From Kribbella solani (GTDB lineage Bacteria > Actinomycetota > Actinomycetes > Propionibacteriales > Kribbellaceae), in assembly GCF_014205295.1 (NCBI RefSeq), contig NZ_JACHNF010000001.1:4526001-4590000 (forward strand): a stretch of DNA of 64,000 nt, written 5' to 3'. The first letter of the stretch is position 1. Each line of letters opens with the position of its first letter. This document shows positions 61,415-64,000 of this stretch, piece after piece. Made by a program: the position numbers and the translations under genes. The notes under the pieces were generated by a model. That model did not search any database. It had not been told where the DNA came from and was given only the letters and a program-made list of their open reading frames with translations.

Positions 61415-62761
61415 TTGGTCGGCATCGATTGCCTCGCGAACCTGGTCGAGGGCGGTGCGGAGGGTGGCGAGCGGGACCGAGCCGAGGGCCAGGCGCAGAG
61501 CTTGTGGCGGTGGGGGTACGGGCGCGAACGGCTCGCCGGTGGAGACCGCGATTCGCCGGCCGGCCAAGGCCGCGGCGATTCGGTCCGGTCGCGCGTCGGG
61601 CGGCAGCGGGAGCCAGCGGAAGTACGACGACGGGTGGCGTACTGAAGGCAGCCCGGCGAGCACCTCGTCCGCGATCGCCTGCCGCGCCTGGGCATCCAGC
61701 CGTTTCTCGTCCTCCAGCCGGTCGACCGTACCGTCGTCCATCCAGCGGCAGGCGATCGCCGAGTTCAGCGCCGACGTCTGCCACGTAGTCACCCGGATGA
61801 CGCGTTCGAATCCGGGCACCAGCTCCACCGGCGCCGCGAGGAAGCCGATCCGCAGACCACTCGCGACACTCTTCGAAAGACTGGAGACGTACACCGTGCG
61901 CTCCGGCGCGAAGGTTGCCAGCGGCGGTGGAGGATTCTCGGCCAGGTACGCGTAGGAGGCGTCCTCGACGATCAGTACGTCGTGGTCGCGGGCGATCGCT
62001 GCCAACCGCGTACGCTGCGGCTCGTCGTACACCAGGCCGAGGGGATTGTGCATCGTCGGCATTGTGAAGATCGCCCGGACGCGGCGGGATCGGCACAGGC
62101 TTTCGAGCGCATCGAGATCGGGCCCGCGCCCGCTGATCGGCACCGGCGCCAAGTCGAGCCCCAGCGTGCGCGCGAGCACGATGAATCCGTAGTAGCTGAC
62201 GGCGTCGACCGCGATCATGTCACCAGGCTTGAACAGCGCCATCGCCGTCACCGCAAGCCCGTGCTGAGCGCCGTTCACGAGCAGGATTCGCTCGCGGCCG
62301 ACGTCGAGTCCACGCCGGCGCAGATGCCGCGCGACCGCGGCGCGATCCTGGCCGCGACCGCGATGCGGCTGGTAGCGCAACAGCGCGTCGAGATCACCGG
62401 CTCCGGCCAGGTCGCGCAACGCCTGCCGCAGCAGCTCCGCCTGGCCCGGCACGGACGGCGAGTTGAAACTCAGATCGATCGCGTCGGCCGCGACCTCCCG
62501 TTCGGAGATCCCTTCGCCGGGCGTGACGACAAGGTCGCGGACGAAGGTCCCGCGCCCTTGCTCGGAACTGATCAACCCCATCGCCGCCAGCTCCGCGTAC
62601 ACCCGGGAGGCCGTGACGAGCGCGATTCCTTCGGCCGAGGCGAGCCGCCGGTGGGTCGGCAGCCGGTGCCCGGCCGGCAACCGTCCGGTCCGGATCTGCT
62701 CGGCGAGGGCGTCCACCAGCGCCTTGTACTTCGGTGCTCTCACACCCGCGATTGTATGCAT
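61406..62761 (-). CDS. MocR/PdxR family regulator (GntR HTH fused to aminotransferase domain)
   Basis: This 451-residue regulator has a GntR winged helix (about 8-75, KYKALVDALAEQIRTGRLPAG, then THRRLASAEGIALVTASRVYAEL) and a class I aminotransferase-like domain that binds PLP through Lys297 (SSLSKSVASG), with HNPLG (238-242) and Asp267 (EDASY). The frame runs far upstream, but the ATG at 62759-62761 gives the proper start. It diverges from the DJ-1/PfpI gene; MocR proteins usually regulate such divergent neighbours in response to PLP or amino compounds. Confidence 0.92.
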   Translation of the reverse strand: MHTIAGVRAPKYKALVDALAEQIRTGRLPAGHRLPTHRRLASAEGIALVTASRVYAELAAMGLISSEQGRGTFVRDLVVTPGEGISEREVAADAIDLSFNSPSVPGQAELLRQALRDLAGAGDLDALLRYQPHRGRGQDRAAVARHLRRRGLDVGRERILLVNGAQHGLAVTAMALFKPGDMIAVDAVSYYGFIVLARTLGLDLAPVPISGRGPDLDALESLCRSRRVRAIFTMPTMHNPLGLVYDEPQRTRLAAIARDHDVLIVEDASYAYLAENPPPPLATFAPERTVYVSSLSKSVASGLRIGFLAAPVELVPGFERVIRVTTWQTSALNSAIACRWMDDGTVDRLEDEKRLDAQARQAIADEVLAGLPSVRHPSSYFRWLPLPPDARPDRIAAALAGRRIAVSTGEPFAPVPPPPQALRLALGSVPLATLRTALDQVREAIDADQSR

Positions 62762-62767
62762 GACAAT
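62751..62767. promoter_or_regulatory. Inverted repeat over the MocR start codon
   Basis: ATTGT-N7-ACAAT spans the MocR start (62759-62761) in the spacer to the divergent DJ-1 gene. A second TGACA-like element (GGACAGTCATGAACAG) follows nearby. It may be the MocR binding site. Confidence 0.4.
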
Positions 62768-62806
62768 TCTTGGACAGTCATGAACAGACCTCCTTAACCT
62801 GCCGGT

Positions 62807-63481
62807 ATGCACACCGCGATCCTGACCTTCGACGGCTACAACGAACTCGACTCGCTGATCGCCCTCGGCATCCTGAACCGGGTCAAGGCGCCGGGCTGGA
62901 AGGTGTCGATCGCCGCTCCGGAACCGCGCGTGACCTCGATGAACGGGGTTACCATCGACGCGACCATCGACCTCGACGAGGCCTGCGCCGCCGACGCGGT
63001 GATCGTCGGCAGCGGTTGCCGGACCCGCGAAGTGGTCGAGGACCCCGCCATCATGCGGACCTTGCGCCGGCTCGACGTCCGCCGCCAGTTGCTGGCCGCG
63101 CAGTGCTCCGGCACGCTCGTACTCGCGAAACTCGGCTTGCTGGCCGATGTCCCCGCGTGTACGGACGTGACCACGAAACCCTGGGTGATCGCGGCCGGCG
63201 TGAACGTACTCAATCAGCCGTTCTTTGCCCAAGGCAACTTGGCCACCGCCGGCGGCTGTCTCGCCTCGACCTATCTGGCCACCTGGACGATCGCCCGCTT
63301 GCAAGGCCTGCCCGCGGCCGAGGAAGCCATGCACTACGTGGCGCCCGTCGGCGAGAAGGAGGAGTACGTCGACCGCGCCCTCCGAAACGTGACCCCTACC
63401 TGGAGCCGGCCGCCGTCTGACCAGAACGGCCCATCGCAAAACCAGTTCAGCTCTTCTGTTACGTCCTTGTCGTCCCTATGA
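62807..63481 (+). CDS. DJ-1/PfpI family protein
   Basis: This 224-residue protein of the DJ-1/PfpI superfamily has the nucleophile Cys100 in the elbow LLAAQCSGTLVLAKLGLL and a nearby acidic residue in YNELDSL (Glu13). The branch is close to isonitrile-hydratase and AraC-sensor-type domains rather than chaperone DJ-1. The last 20 residues (SDQNGPSQNQFSSSVTSLSSL) are low complexity. It is divergent from MocR, 45 bases away, and is likely its target. Substrate unknown. Confidence 0.88.
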   Translation: MHTAILTFDGYNELDSLIALGILNRVKAPGWKVSIAAPEPRVTSMNGVTIDATIDLDEACAADAVIVGSGCRTREVVEDPAIMRTLRRLDVRRQLLAAQCSGTLVLAKLGLLADVPACTDVTTKPWVIAAGVNVLNQPFFAQGNLATAGGCLASTYLATWTIARLQGLPAAEEAMHYVAPVGEKEEYVDRALRNVTPTWSRPPSDQNGPSQNQFSSSVTSLSSL

Positions 63482-63507
63482 TGCGGTGCAAGCTAAACCG
63501 GTATATC
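63479..63507 (+). promoter_or_regulatory. Promoter of the last, partial gene
   Basis: TATATC (63502-63507) is a strong -10 hexamer, 17 bases after a weak TGATGC (63479-63484). It overlaps the end of the DJ-1 gene and would start transcription about 10 bases before the ATG at 63523, giving a very short leader. Confidence 0.5.
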
Positions 63508-63522
63508 TAGGAGCGTGGGGCG

Positions 63523-64000
63523 ATGACGGATCCACAGCAGGTCTCCCGGCGGACGGTGATCACGGTCGGCGGTGCCGGGCTTGCGGCGGCACTTGCCGGG
63601 ATCACCGGTACGGCGCCGGCGGCCGCTACCGTCGGCGGGACCTCAGGCGCGGCCGGGACAACCGGTGCCGCCGCGGCCAAGCCGGGGTCCGGCGGGATTC
63701 CACCAGGGCCGTCGACGTACGGGTGGAACCCGGCGGACCTGCTCGCCTTCGACCCGGCCACCCATCCGTGGGCGCGGCACCTGCGCTGCCTGGTCCCGCT
63801 GGCACCGCGGATCGCGCCGTTCACGCCGACCCAGGCACACCCGAACCTGGACCCCGGCGTACGGCTGTCGACGCTGACGATCGACGACTCCGGCTCGATC
63901 TACGAGGGCCGGAACCAACCGATCGGGCTGGAGGGACAGGTCTACACGCAGCGATTCTGGCCGTACATCGACGTTTGGGGTACGTGGCACGGGCAGGTGC
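63523..64000 (+). CDS. Tat-exported secreted protein, 3'-truncated, possible glycosidase
   Basis: The frame is open from the ATG at 63523 to the end of the window (159 residues visible). A twin-arginine signal (VSRRTVITVGGAGLAAALAG) and an Ala/Gly/Thr-rich spacer lead to YGWNPADLLAFDPATHPWARHLR and then VYTQRFWPYIDVWGTWHGQV. The aromatic QRFWPYIDVWGTWH segment resembles the start of family 85 endo-beta-N-acetylglucosaminidases, but I hold this only loosely because the catalytic region lies outside the window. GGAG precedes the ATG. Confidence 0.65.
   Translation, partial: MTDPQQVSRRTVITVGGAGLAAALAGITGTAPAAATVGGTSGAAGTTGAAAAKPGSGGIPPGPSTYGWNPADLLAFDPATHPWARHLRCLVPLAPRIAPFTPTQAHPNLDPGVRLSTLTIDDSGSIYEGRNQPIGLEGQVYTQRFWPYIDVWGTWHGQV

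Noticed and set aside
62762..63439. An upstream extension of the MocR regulator to 677 residues
   Set aside because: The extension is antisense to the DJ-1/PfpI gene and has no motif; the GntR domain begins right after the ATG at 62761.

Overview
This 64 kb stretch is a chromosomal segment of a high-GC actinobacterium. Very high G+C in third codon positions, many GTG/TTG starts, frequent 4-nt stop/start overlaps, Tat and lipobox signals, LCP and HU proteins, ROK/LacI/TetR/MocR regulators and several CUT1 sugar importers without their own ATPase all point that way. A soil Propionibacteriales genus such as Kribbella is my best guess (inference only). I see no rRNA, tRNA, CRISPR array, insertion sequence or phage gene.

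Layout. (1) 1-8.3 kb: a 5'-truncated M24B aminopeptidase P, an M13 metallopeptidase, an HU protein with a Zur-box-like site, a PhyH dioxygenase divergent from an AraC regulator, then an LCP cell-wall ligase, a DUF1990 protein and uracil-DNA glycosylase. (2) 8.3-11.1 kb: a DUF969-DUF979-DUF2891 operon with its own promoter and a long inverted-repeat operator. (3) 11-14.5 kb: two half-size ABC exporters with complementary defective ATPase motifs behind an iron-box-like palindrome. (4) 14.5-21.2 kb: ROK regulator, sugar ABC importer, GH4 phospho-glycosidase and BadF/NagK-type kinase. (5) 21.3-28 kb: secreted, membrane and regulatory small proteins, then three tandem paralogous zinc metallopeptidases, one of which has lost every catalytic residue. 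(6) 28.2-37.4 kb: TetR plus FAD monooxygenase, then on the minus strand a sugar ABC importer, LacI regulator, sulfatase and APH(3'')-like kinase. (7) 37.5-41.1 kb: secreted proteins, cupin, VOC and polysaccharide deacetylase genes. (8) 41.1-57 kb: a large catabolic island with a three-subunit molybdenum hydroxylase plus XdhC, two amidohydrolases, an opine-type dehydrogenase, a luciferase-like oxidoreductase, a CUT1-type importer, an MFS carrier, an enolase-superfamily enzyme and a 2-hydroxyacid dehydrogenase. (9) 57-64 kb: a GH63 glucosyl/mannosylglycerate hydrolase-like gene with a divergent ROK regulator, an XRE-cupin regulator, a shortened polyprenyl synthetase, a MocR regulator divergent from a DJ-1/PfpI protein, and the start of a secreted Tat-exported protein.

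How it works together. Much of the window is carbon and nitrogen scavenging: three independent binding-protein/permease sets, each with its own hydrolytic enzymes and mostly a local repressor, all apparently relying on an ATPase encoded elsewhere. The least conventional parts are the molybdenum-hydroxylase/opine-dehydrogenase/amidohydrolase island, whose substrate I cannot name; the metallopeptidase triplet with a pseudoenzyme; and the asymmetric exporter pair. All functional statements are from reading motifs and context; no database search was run.
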